The notes under the pieces: generated by a model
What the model saw: the letters and a program-made list of their open reading frames with translations, nothing else
Databases searched by the model: none
Told to the model about the DNA's origin: nothing
Source: Ardenticatenaceae bacterium
GTDB lineage: Bacteria > Chloroflexota > Anaerolineae > Promineifilales > Promineifilaceae
Direction: 5' to 3'
Length of the DNA stretch: 29,234 nt
Assembly: GCA_020634395.1 (NCBI GenBank)
Contig: JACKBU010000039.1
Coordinates: 1-29,234 of the forward strand
Part shown: positions 23,706-29,234 of the stretch, in pieces
Layout: each line of letters begins with the position of its first letter
Position numbering within the stretch: the first letter of the stretch is position 1
Made by a program: the position numbers and the translations under genes

Positions 23706-23721
23706 TGTGACGTAATTCACA
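23706..23721. promoter_or_regulatory. CRP-type site C (consensus TGTGA-N6-TCACA) at -41.5 of the plus-strand promoter
   Basis: A full consensus TGTGA-N6-TCACA. With the -10 box TATGAT at 23743-23748 and a start near 23755, the site centre (23713.5) falls at -41.5, the exact class II activator position. A CRP/FNR-family gene lies downstream in the same presumed transcript. Confidence 0.72.
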
Positions 23722-23742
23722 GCGGTCAGAGCCCGCTTTTTA

Positions 23743-23748
23743 TATGAT
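23743..23748 (+). promoter_or_regulatory. -10 box of the DUF3307/CRP-family operon
   Basis: TATGAT with no good -35 hexamer; that region is occupied by CRP-type site C. This is typical of an activator-dependent promoter. The leader to the DUF3307 ATG would be about 80 bases and contains an ACGGCCGT octamer near 23797. Confidence 0.55.
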
Positions 23749-23834
23749 ATGGAGAGTAAAAGAAACGGGCGGCCCGCCACTGCACGGCTCTGGACACGGC
23801 CGTTTTCCCATCTTACCGTAACAGGAAGGGTTTC

Positions 23835-24527
23835 ATGGTACTGGCAATGTTTTTAGCACACTTAGTCGGCGACTATATCTTGCAGTGGGACTCTCTGGCG
23901 GCCTGGAAAAGCCGCCAGTTAAGCGGTGTTTTGGCCCACGTCAGCGTCGTTTTTCTGGTCACCTGGCTCTTTTCCCTGCCCTTCGACCCTACCTGGTGGC
24001 GCGGCGTCGTTTTTATCGGTCTCACCCACCTCTTTATCGACGCCGTCCAGCTCTATGTCAAACCGCCCATCCCCGCCCTGCTCCGTTTCACGCTGGACCA
24101 GGCTGCCCACGTCACCATCATCCTGCTCGCTCTGGCGGCCGGCAGGTTTCTGGAAATTAATCACCTGGCGGCCAGCTTTAGTGGCCTGGCCCACAGCCAG
24201 CGCCTGATGATGATTCTCTTAAGCTACGCTTTTATCACCATGCCGGCCTGGGTCATCGTGAAGTTCACCGCCTACGGGCTGGTTCACGGCCGTTCCCCCG
24301 AATTCCCCGGCCGCACCAACAAATACCTGGAAATCCTGGAACGCATCCTCATGACCACCTTCGTTGCCTTCGGCCAGTTCCTGCTCATCCCCCTGGTCGT
24401 CGTCCCGCGGCTGGTCAGCGAATGGCCGGACGTGGCCGCCAGCAAACAAACCACGCTTTACCTCGTCGAAATGTTAGCCAGCATCACCCTGGCCGTCGGC
24501 GTCGGCCTGCTGTTGCGCCAGTTATAA
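23835..24527 (+). CDS. DUF3307-family membrane protein
   Basis: 230 residues with about six hydrophobic segments. The family signature is clear: an N-terminal HLVGDYILQWDSLAAWK, then LAHVSVVFLVTWL, a THLFIDAVQLY segment and TLDQAAHVTIILLALA, the H..GD..LQ / THxxID / DQxxH pattern of DUF3307. The conserved His and Asp inside or beside membrane helices suggest metal binding or catalysis, but the function is unknown. AGGAAGGG precedes the ATG. It is preceded by a promoter with a class II CRP-type site and followed after 41 bases by the CRP-family gene. Confidence 0.82.
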   Translation: MVLAMFLAHLVGDYILQWDSLAAWKSRQLSGVLAHVSVVFLVTWLFSLPFDPTWWRGVVFIGLTHLFIDAVQLYVKPPIPALLRFTLDQAAHVTIILLALAAGRFLEINHLAASFSGLAHSQRLMMILLSYAFITMPAWVIVKFTAYGLVHGRSPEFPGRTNKYLEILERILMTTFVAFGQFLLIPLVVVPRLVSEWPDVAASKQTTLYLVEMLASITLAVGVGLLLRQL

Positions 24528-24568
24528 GCGCCGCCACAGCCTGCCTTTACCAGATACCGGACCAGACG

Positions 24569-25276
24569 ATGACCCCCACGACCTCCCCCACCGCCCAACT
24601 CGAATTTTTGCGCCAGACGCCGCTGTTCCAGCACCTCACCGCAGCCCAACTGGCCGAAATAAGCCGCGACATCGTTGAACGCCGCTTCCAGCCCGGCGAA
24701 ATCATCTTCCGCGAGGGCGATCCGGGGCGTGTGTTCTACCTGGTAAAGTCCGGGCAGGTGCGCATCTTCGTCAGCGGGCGGGATGGCAGCGAAACGTCTG
24801 TCATTTTAATCGGCCGGTCCGGCCAGATTTTTGGCGAACTGGCGGTCATCGATGGGCTGCCTCGTTCGGCCACGGCCGTTGCCCAGGACGCCACCATTCT
24901 GTGCACCCTCAGCCGCGAAGCCTTCAGTTATCACACCCGCCGCATCCCCCAATTCAGCCTCAACTTCCTGCAAGAACTCAGCACCCGCCTCCGCTACAGC
25001 ACCCGCCAGATGGACAGCTTCGCCTCTCTGGACGTCCCGCAGCGGTTGGCCCGCAAACTGCTGGAACTGGCGCAAAGTTACGGCCGTCTCGACACCGACG
25101 GCGTCTGCATCCCCCTCACCCTCACCCAGACCGATCTGGCCAGCCTCATCGGCGCCACGCGGGAAAGCATCAACAAAAGCCTGCGCGACTTTCGCCGCCG
25201 GCAGTGGATTCGCCTGGACCAGGGCTGCATCACCCTCCTGGATCCCGACGCGCTGCGCACCCAGGTTTCCGCCTGA
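24569..25276 (+). CDS. CRP/FNR-family transcriptional regulator
   Basis: 235 residues. A cNMP-binding barrel spans about residues 10-125, with FGELAVIDGLPRSATAVA (88-105) matching the CRP phosphate-binding cassette (GEL...RSA), so cAMP-type ligand binding is plausible. A dimerisation helix (LQELSTRLRYSTRQMDSF) is followed by a winged HTH (LTLTQTDLASLIGATRESINKSLRDF), whose recognition helix has R198, E199 and K203, like the R-E-x3-R of E. coli CRP that reads TGTGA. No FNR cluster cysteines are present at the N-terminus. Three TGTGA-N6-TCACA-type sites about 1 kb upstream fit as its targets, including its own operon and the oxidase operon. The start is the ATG at 24569, the first Met after the DUF3307 stop. 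Confidence 0.92.
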   Translation: MTPTTSPTAQLEFLRQTPLFQHLTAAQLAEISRDIVERRFQPGEIIFREGDPGRVFYLVKSGQVRIFVSGRDGSETSVILIGRSGQIFGELAVIDGLPRSATAVAQDATILCTLSREAFSYHTRRIPQFSLNFLQELSTRLRYSTRQMDSFASLDVPQRLARKLLELAQSYGRLDTDGVCIPLTLTQTDLASLIGATRESINKSLRDFRRRQWIRLDQGCITLLDPDALRTQVSA

Positions 25277-25504
25277 GCGCCACACCACCTCGTAAACGGA
25301 GCTTTTTTCCTCTTTTAGCCGGTTTTAACCGCCGTTGCCTGCCCGCCGGGGCGTTTACGTTCCGGCCAGTTTAGGCAAAACCTTAGGCGCGGCGAGGAGG
25401 CGCTTGGCTTTACCAACTCTCCAATTTCGGTGGATATTTCTCATCAAATCCCGTAAACTATAGAGGAATTTACCCCGTCGTGTTCAAAGAAGAGATGCTT
25501 AACA
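25277..25504. other. intergenic region, no gene seen
   Basis: This 228-base region follows the CRP-family gene. It contains a T-rich stretch (25302-25317) that may end the upstream transcript, and GC-rich segments around 25385-25410. I do not recognise a structured RNA. Confidence 0.4.
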
Positions 25505-25705
25505 ATGAAAACTGCTAAAACAACGGAAGGAAAAGAAATTGTGGCCGCTCCCGATGCGCCGGAAGAGGCTTTGTGTCCTTACTGTGGGGGGATCGTCGTT
25601 TTGCGCCGCCGCCGCACCATGAACAAAGGTGAAGTTGCCTACTACTACCGCCACCGCAGCAACCACAATACCCAATGCAGCGCCCGGCGGCGCCCCATTG
25701 GTTAA
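25505..25705 (+). CDS. small zinc-ribbon-like protein, function unknown
   Basis: 66 residues. It contains CPYCGG (C24, C27) and, in YYYRHRSNHNTQCSARR, several His (H50, H54) plus C58, so one zinc site with CxxC and His/Cys ligands is likely. The middle and tail are strongly basic (LRRRRTMNKGE; SARRRPIG), suggesting nucleic-acid binding. The upstream site is weak (AAGAAGAG at 25488-25495, close to the ATG). No named family recognised; small zinc proteins of this kind are common in Chloroflexota (general knowledge). Confidence 0.6.
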   Translation: MKTAKTTEGKEIVAAPDAPEEALCPYCGGIVVLRRRRTMNKGEVAYYYRHRSNHNTQCSARRRPIG

Positions 25706-25895
25706 ACGTGTGTCCGGCCATCCACCCGCCACCTTTCCTCGCCCCCGGACCAGACAAGAAAAATCAAGCTAAGAACAACGCACCCGCGCATGAGACCACG
25801 AGCCGGCCTGCCCGGCCCTTTGTTTTCGCAGCAGCAGGCGCCCACTCTCGGCCCTGACTGCGTTTGTTCGTCAATCTAATTCCAGGAGAATGCTT

Positions 25896-26579
25896 ATGTG
25901 TGGACGATTTGCCCTTCTTACATCCGGTGACAGCCTGCTGTCTTCCTTTGAAGTTGATACCACGCCTCTGGACCTTTCGCAGCTGGGTCCGCGTTACAAT
26001 ATTGCCCCCACCCAGCCCGTTCTGGCCGTGCGCACCACGGCCGTTTCCGACCAGCGCGAACTCACTCTCTTCCGTTGGGGTCTCATCCCCTCCTGGGCCA
26101 AAGACATGAAGATGGGCGCGCGCATGATCAACGCCCGCTCCGAAACCGTCGCCGAAAAACCCGCCTTCCGCTCCGCCTTCAAGCGCCGCCGCTGCCTTAT
26201 TCCCGCCGACGGCTTCTATGAATGGCAAAAACAAAACGGCGGCAAACAACCCCTCTACATCCGCCTGCGCGACGAACGGCCGTTTGCCCTCGCCGGCCTC
26301 TGGGAAATCTGGCAGTCACCCGGCGGCGACGAACTCGAAACCTGCACCATCCTCACCACCACCCCCAACGAACTCATGGAACCCATCCACAACCGCATGC
26401 CCGTCCTGCTCCATCCCGACGACTACGACGAATGGCTCCACCCCGGCGCCAGCCCGCAAACCGCCCTCCACCTGCTGCGCCCCTACCCCGCCGAAGAAAT
26501 GGAAGCCTATCCCGTCAGCCCGCACGTCAACAGCCCTACCAACGACGACCCCGCCTGCATCGCCCCCATAGCAGCCTGA
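25896..26579 (+). CDS. SRAP/YedK (HMCES)-family abasic-site crosslinking protein
   Basis: 227 residues. The mature N-terminus must be Cys2: MCGRFAL is present, and the ATG at 25896 (AGGAG 7 bases upstream) gives exactly that, while the ATG at 25890 would bury the Cys. Other catalytic motifs are present: NARSET (Asn), CLIPADGFYEW (Glu) and EPIHNRMPVLL (His). These proteins form a stable thiazolidine link to abasic sites in single-stranded DNA, shielding them. The preceding 190 bases hold no recognised gene. From about 26.1 kb onward the plus strand becomes strongly C-rich, and this gene's second half uses mostly C-ending codons. Confidence 0.93.
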   Translation: MCGRFALLTSGDSLLSSFEVDTTPLDLSQLGPRYNIAPTQPVLAVRTTAVSDQRELTLFRWGLIPSWAKDMKMGARMINARSETVAEKPAFRSAFKRRRCLIPADGFYEWQKQNGGKQPLYIRLRDERPFALAGLWEIWQSPGGDELETCTILTTTPNELMEPIHNRMPVLLHPDDYDEWLHPGASPQTALHLLRPYPAEEMEAYPVSPHVNSPTNDDPACIAPIAA

Positions 26580-26602
26580 AACCTAAAGCGCGAGGCATAA
26601 TG

Positions 26603-26669
26603 CACCCTTCACCCATCACCTAAACACCCAAACACCTAAACACCTATTCACCTGATCACCCAAACACCC
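26603..26669 (+). repeat. degenerate CACC(T/C)AAA-type short repeat before the RibD-like gene
   Basis: Roughly seven imperfect copies of an 8-9 base unit (CACCTAAA, CACCCAAA, CACCTATT, CACCTGAT, CACCCAAA) run directly into the ATG of the next gene. The stretch has almost no G, and no Shine-Dalgarno sequence lies before that ATG. Confidence 0.6.
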
Positions 26670-27500
26670 ATGTTAAACACCGTCATCCAACTCTATCCCC
26701 TGCCCGCGGCCGAACGGCCGTTAACCAACCTCTACCTCCACCACAACCTGCGCCGCCTCAACCAATCATCCGGCCTGCCCTTCGTCTACGCCAACTTCGT
26801 CGTCAGCCTCGACGGCCGTATCGCCATCCCCCACCCCGCCGGCCACAGCCTCACCGTACCCAAAGCCATCGCCAACGACCGCGACTGGCGCCTCTTCCAG
26901 GAACTCACCGCCCAGGCCGACATCATCATCAGCAGCGGCCGTTACCTGCGCGACTACGCCGACGGCCGTGCCCAGGAAATCCTGCAAACCGACGACCCCC
27001 GCTTCGCCGACCTCCGCACCTGGCGCGAAGAACAGGGCCTCGCCCCCCTGCCCGACCTCGCCATCATCAGCGGCAGCCTCAACTTCCCCATCCCCGACAT
27101 CCTCACCGCCGCCGGACGCCGCGTCGTCATCTTCACCACCGCCAACCCCGACCCCCAGCGCGTGCGCGAACTGGAAACCCACGCCGGCCAGGTCATCGTG
27201 GCCGGCGACGACATCACCGTCGATGGCGCCCAAATGGTCCAAAGCCTCCACGACCTCGGCTACCGCACCATCTACTCCGCCGCCGGACCCCGCGTCCTCC
27301 ACCTCCTCCTGCAGTCCGGCGTCCTCAACCGCCTCTACCTCACCTACGCCAACCGCCTGCTCGGCGGCTTCCCCTTCGCCGCCATCGTCGAAGGCCAGAC
27401 CTTCCCCACGGCCGTCGGCATGACCCTCCACTCCCTCTACCATGACCCCCAGGCCCTCGACGGCCTCGGCCAACTCTTCGCCGCCTACAACCACGCCTAA
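26670..27500 (+). CDS. RibD C-terminal/DHFR-fold reductase-like protein
   Basis: 276 residues. VYANFVVSLDGRIAIPHP at about residue 39 is the typical RibD_C NADPH/substrate signature (xxSLDGRIA). Then RDWRLFQELTAQADIIISSGRYLR matches the helix that follows in pyrimidine reductases. The C-terminal region (TIYSAAGPRVLHLLLQSGVLNRLYLTYANRLLGG) has the expected fold, but the usual E-GG is AAGP. There is no N-terminal deaminase domain, so it is a stand-alone reductase, possibly of riboflavin or pterin-type substrates. The start lacks an SD because of the preceding low-complexity repeat. Codons are nearly all C-ending. The gene stop is directly abutted by a RAYT-type palindrome. Confidence 0.84.
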   Translation: MLNTVIQLYPLPAAERPLTNLYLHHNLRRLNQSSGLPFVYANFVVSLDGRIAIPHPAGHSLTVPKAIANDRDWRLFQELTAQADIIISSGRYLRDYADGRAQEILQTDDPRFADLRTWREEQGLAPLPDLAIISGSLNFPIPDILTAAGRRVVIFTTANPDPQRVRELETHAGQVIVAGDDITVDGAQMVQSLHDLGYRTIYSAAGPRVLHLLLQSGVLNRLYLTYANRLLGGFPFAAIVEGQTFPTAVGMTLHSLYHDPQALDGLGQLFAAYNHA

Positions 27501-27532
27501 GACCCCCAGGGTTTTAAAAAACCCTGGGGGTC
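27501..27532. repeat. REP-like palindrome 1
   Basis: A 32-base near-perfect palindrome: 15-base arms GACCCCCAGGGTTTT and its complement around AA. It starts at the base after the RibD-like stop and ends 26 bases before the transposase ATG. Its T-rich middle means it may also work as a bidirectional transcript end. Confidence 0.85.
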
Positions 27533-27558
27533 TAAGTCTCAACACCCAAAACAAAATC

Positions 27559-28182
27559 ATGAGCAAACCAGCCCCCCTCCAACCCCACACCATCTACCAC
27601 ATCTACAACCGCGGCAACAACGGCGAAACCATCTTCCGCACCCCAGAAAACTACCGCTACTTCCTCACCCTCTACACCAAACACTTCCATCCCTATGCCC
27701 AAACCTACGCCTACTGCCTCCTCCCCAACCACTTCCACTTCCTCGTCTACATCCTCCCAACCCCCAGCACCCCCACAACCCCAAGGGTTTTAAAAACCCT
27801 TGGGGTTTCCCCCACCCCCCCTCCCACCCCCAGCCAGGCCTTCAGCAACCTCTGCAACGCCTACGCCAAAGCCTTCAACAAAGCCAACGGCCGTTCCGGC
27901 TCCCTCCTCCAACACCCCTTCGGCCGCATCCCCGTCACCACCGACGCCTACTTCTACAACCTCATCACCTACATCCACCGCAACCCCCAAAAACACGGCC
28001 TCACCGACGACTTCCGCGCCTGGCCCTACACCTCCTACGACGCCATCCTCCACGACAAACCCACCCGCGTCCACAAAACGGCCGTACTCGAATGGTACGG
28101 CGGCCCTGGCCCCTTCCAACAAGCCCACCAAACCGACCCCAACGAAACCCGCCTAAAAAAATACATCCAAAACCAGGAATAA
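27559..28182 (+). CDS. REP-associated tyrosine transposase (RAYT, Y1/HUH family)
   Basis: 207 residues. Conserved pattern: an N-terminal HTIYHIYNRGNNGETIF, the HUH motif in CLLPNHFHFLVY (H58, H60), QHPFGRIPV, and the catalytic-helix motif LITYIHRNPQKHGL with candidate Tyr138, then AWPYTSY. This is the IS200/IS605-like single-strand nuclease fold; RAYTs cut REP hairpins. All expected residues are present, so it looks intact. A palindrome lies in frame at codons ~73-83 (TTPRVLKTLGV) within a proline-rich insert between HUH and the Tyr helix. No SD is evident. The frame extends upstream through palindrome 1, but the ATG at 27559 begins the conserved domain. Confidence 0.9.
   Translation: MSKPAPLQPHTIYHIYNRGNNGETIFRTPENYRYFLTLYTKHFHPYAQTYAYCLLPNHFHFLVYILPTPSTPTTPRVLKTLGVSPTPPPTPSQAFSNLCNAYAKAFNKANGRSGSLLQHPFGRIPVTTDAYFYNLITYIHRNPQKHGLTDDFRAWPYTSYDAILHDKPTRVHKTAVLEWYGGPGPFQQAHQTDPNETRLKKYIQNQE
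27777..27807. repeat. REP-like palindrome 2, inside the transposase gene
   Basis: 15-base arms AACCCCAAGGGTTTT and its complement around one A. It has the same design as the flanking copies but differs at two arm positions on each side (compensated), and keeps the reading frame. Confidence 0.85.
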
Positions 28183-28193
28183 CCCCCGACCCC

Positions 28194-28224
28194 GACCCCC
28201 AGGGTTTTAAAAACCCTGGGGGTC
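28194..28224. repeat. REP-like palindrome 3
   Basis: Arms GACCCCCAGGGTTTT and complement around one A, the same arms as copy 1. It lies 11 bases after the transposase stop. Confidence 0.85.
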
Positions 28225-28502
28225 TCCCACCAGCGTACTATGGCCCCCCGCCCCAAAATTCATAATAATTTCCCTTGTGTTGCAAACAAACAGTTTTTAA
28301 CCAGATAGCCATACATGGAACCAGCAGTACCCCATAACCACAACGGCCGTTACGCCATCATAAAGTATTCCTTCACTGCCTTGGCGGGCACATCACCTCT
28401 AACCTCCCGGAAGCCCTGACTTCCGGGAGGACCCGCCCGCCCGACACCATGCTGCCCTGCACCAGCCCCACCCCCGCCCCCCAGAAACCGCCGCTTCAAC
28501 CC
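28225..28502. other. intergenic stretch without a recognisable gene
   Basis: 278 bases, AT-rich between 28255 and 28310 compared with the C-rich DNA before it. It contains one ACGGCCGT octamer (28343-28350) and the hairpin at 28403. A degenerate copy of the following 21-bp repeat may occupy 28482-28502. I see no gene. Confidence 0.5.
28403..28430. repeat. perfect inverted repeat of the CCTCCCGG family
   Basis: CCTCCCGGAAG (28403-28413) and CTTCCGGGAGG (28420-28430) form an 11-bp perfect stem with a 6-base loop. It shares the CCTCCCGG/CCGGGAGG core with the elements at 11766 and 13070. No T-run follows. Confidence 0.65.
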
Positions 28503-28775
28503 GAAGCAGCCGCATTTGAACATGAAGCAGCCGCATTTGAACGCGAAGCAGCGCCATTTCAACGCGAAGCAGTCGCATTTGAACGTGAAGCAGCCGCATT
28601 TCAACGTGAAGCAGCCGCATTTGAACGTGAAGCAGCGCCATTTGAATGTGAAGCAGCCGCATTTCAACGCGAAGCAGTCGCATTTGAATGTGAAGCAGCC
28701 GCGTTTGAATGCGAAGCAGCCGCATTTGAATGTGAAGCAGCCGCGTTTGAACGTGAAGCAGCGCCATTACAACGC
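28503..28775. repeat. 21-bp tandem repeat array, 13 copies
   Basis: Thirteen consecutive 21-base units based on GAAGCAGCCGCATTTGAACG plus one further base. Changes among units are limited: a CG/GC swap giving GCGCCA, GTC for GCC, C for G in the GAA triplet, and variable last bases. Unit length is a multiple of three. The unit has no stop in two plus frames or any of the three minus frames, so five frames stay open. In the frame starting at 28503 it reads as heptads EAAAFER/EAAPFQR/EAVAFER. No convincing ribosome site or start was found for any frame, so I annotate a repeat rather than a gene. Confidence 0.85.
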
Positions 28776-28940
28776 CTGCTCCCTACACTCTGTTTATCCG
28801 GCCCGGTCTCTCCCTTTCCTGTTTCCCCAGGAAAAATCCACAGGGCAGCCCGGACCCTAATGAAAAGTGCCGTCCTGTGGCCCAGTCTGCAAAGCCACCC
28901 CCAGGCGGCTCCATAACCCATGTTTAGGAGGATTTTTTAG

Positions 28941-29234
28941 ATGACCTATCGTCCCAAAGTAAAAATAGAAGACCGTCTCATGGCTGCCCAGGTCGCCATC
29001 GACGGCGTCCTCACCAATTCCCGGCTCCAGGACGCCCTCACCCCTTACGGTTACGACGCCGACGCCCTTAACCAGGCCCGCGCCCTCTACCGTGAGGCCG
29101 AAGACCTGACCAAAGCTCAGTCCCGCGAATACGGCGACAAAGCCGCCGCCGTGGAACAGGCCAAACAAGCCCGCGCCGCCGCCAACCTGGTCTACAAACA
29201 CACCCTCAAGCTGGCCCGCGTCGCCTTCAAAGAA
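28941..29234 (+). CDS. unrecognised helical protein (3' end outside window)
   Basis: The first 98 residues are visible and the frame is open to the right edge. It begins MTYRPKVKIEDRLMAAQVAI and is predicted to be almost wholly helical, rich in Ala, Gln and charged residues (LNQARALYREAEDLTKAQS, then REYGDKAAAVEQAKQARAAA). AGGAGG lies 8 bases before the ATG, a strong site. I recall similar uncharacterised proteins with an EYG segment after LY..A and an ARVAFK-like motif but know no name or function for them. It starts 165 bases after the tandem repeat array. Confidence 0.78.
   Translation, partial: MTYRPKVKIEDRLMAAQVAIDGVLTNSRLQDALTPYGYDADALNQARALYREAEDLTKAQSREYGDKAAAVEQAKQARAAANLVYKHTLKLARVAFKE

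Larger units (their letters stand above)
27501..28224 (+). mobile_element. RAYT mobile unit with flanking REP-like palindromes
   Basis: The transposase gene is bordered by palindromes with identical 15-base arms (27501-27532 and 28194-28224). A third, slightly different copy lies inside the gene. This matches the known arrangement of REP-associated tyrosine transposases next to REP elements. No target-site duplication is visible to me. Confidence 0.75.
406..28350. repeat. highly iterated palindromic octamer ACGGCCGT
   Basis: By eye I find about 64 copies across the window, in genes and in gaps, for example at 406-413 and near 2334, 4911, 6693, 8176, 11907, 14131, 16252, 17613, 21595, 24873, 26278 and 28343-28350. 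This is far above random expectation (below one per window at this length and composition). It often reads as T-A-V in proteins. Confidence 0.85.

Noticed and set aside
26766..27593. Minus-strand frame of 275 codons opposite the RibD-like gene
   Set aside because: Gly/Val/Glu-rich low-complexity translation that arises from the C-ending codons of the plus-strand gene.
28503..28775. CRISPR array
   Set aside because: Units are contiguous and near-identical, without unique spacers, and no cas genes are present. The same holds for the short repeat at 26603.
28449..28916. 155-codon protein with EAAAFER heptads
   Set aside because: No ribosome-binding site, odd flanks, and four other frames are equally open through the repeat. 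Kept as a repeat only.

Overview
The window is about 29.2 kb of GC-rich bacterial DNA. Gene content suggests Chloroflexota (Anaerolineae or Caldilineae-like): a large MalT/LAL-type LuxR regulator, an Rrf2-led ba3-type (B-family) cytochrome c oxidase operon, a GT39 glycosyltransferase, lipobox proteins with Thr/Pro linkers, and a very dense ACGGCCGT octamer. This is inference; no rRNA or marker gene is present. I saw no tRNA, rRNA or CRISPR array.

Left part (1-7.3 kb, minus strand). One cluster holds a small membrane protein, an ABC ATPase with a C-terminal cyclic-nucleotide-binding domain, and an FtsX/MacB-type permease that runs off the left edge. Upstream lies a second tight cluster: a membrane-anchored alpha/beta hydrolase, an ECF-sigma-like protein, a four-helix membrane protein and a P-loop kinase-like protein.

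Middle part (7.5-16 kb, plus strand). In order: a GT39-type glycosyltransferase, a CPBP membrane protease, a SAM methyltransferase, a GrdB-family selenoprotein, a lipoprotein esterase and a 906-residue LuxR/MalT regulator. The selenoprotein gene has an in-frame TGA, continues 127 codons past it, and carries a SECIS-like hairpin. It would ordinarily be called as a truncated ORF.

Respiratory part (16-23.5 kb, minus strand). The apparent operon order is Rrf2 regulator, SCO-like protein, SCO1, a 43-residue CbaD-like subunit IIa, CoxB/CbaB and CoxA/CbaA. Downstream are a lipoprotein cytochrome c and a 747-residue fusion of diheme cytochrome b, 2x[4Fe-4S] ferredoxin and MvhD-like domains. Together they look like a terminal-oxidase module with its copper-insertion factors and electron-input proteins. 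The upstream region contains a good sigma-70 promoter, a palindrome overlapping its -10 (likely the Rrf2 operator), and three CRP-type TGTGA-N6-TCACA sites. One of these sits at -41.5 of a divergent promoter driving a DUF3307 gene and a CRP/FNR-family regulator.

Right part (24.5-29.2 kb, plus strand). CRP/FNR regulator, zinc-ribbon miniprotein, SRAP/YedK-type DNA-protein crosslink protein, RibD-like reductase, and a REP-associated tyrosine transposase (RAYT). The RAYT is flanked by, and internally contains, the same near-perfect palindrome. After it come a gene-poor stretch, a 13-copy 21-bp tandem repeat open in five of six frames, and the start of an unrecognised helical protein that runs off the right edge.
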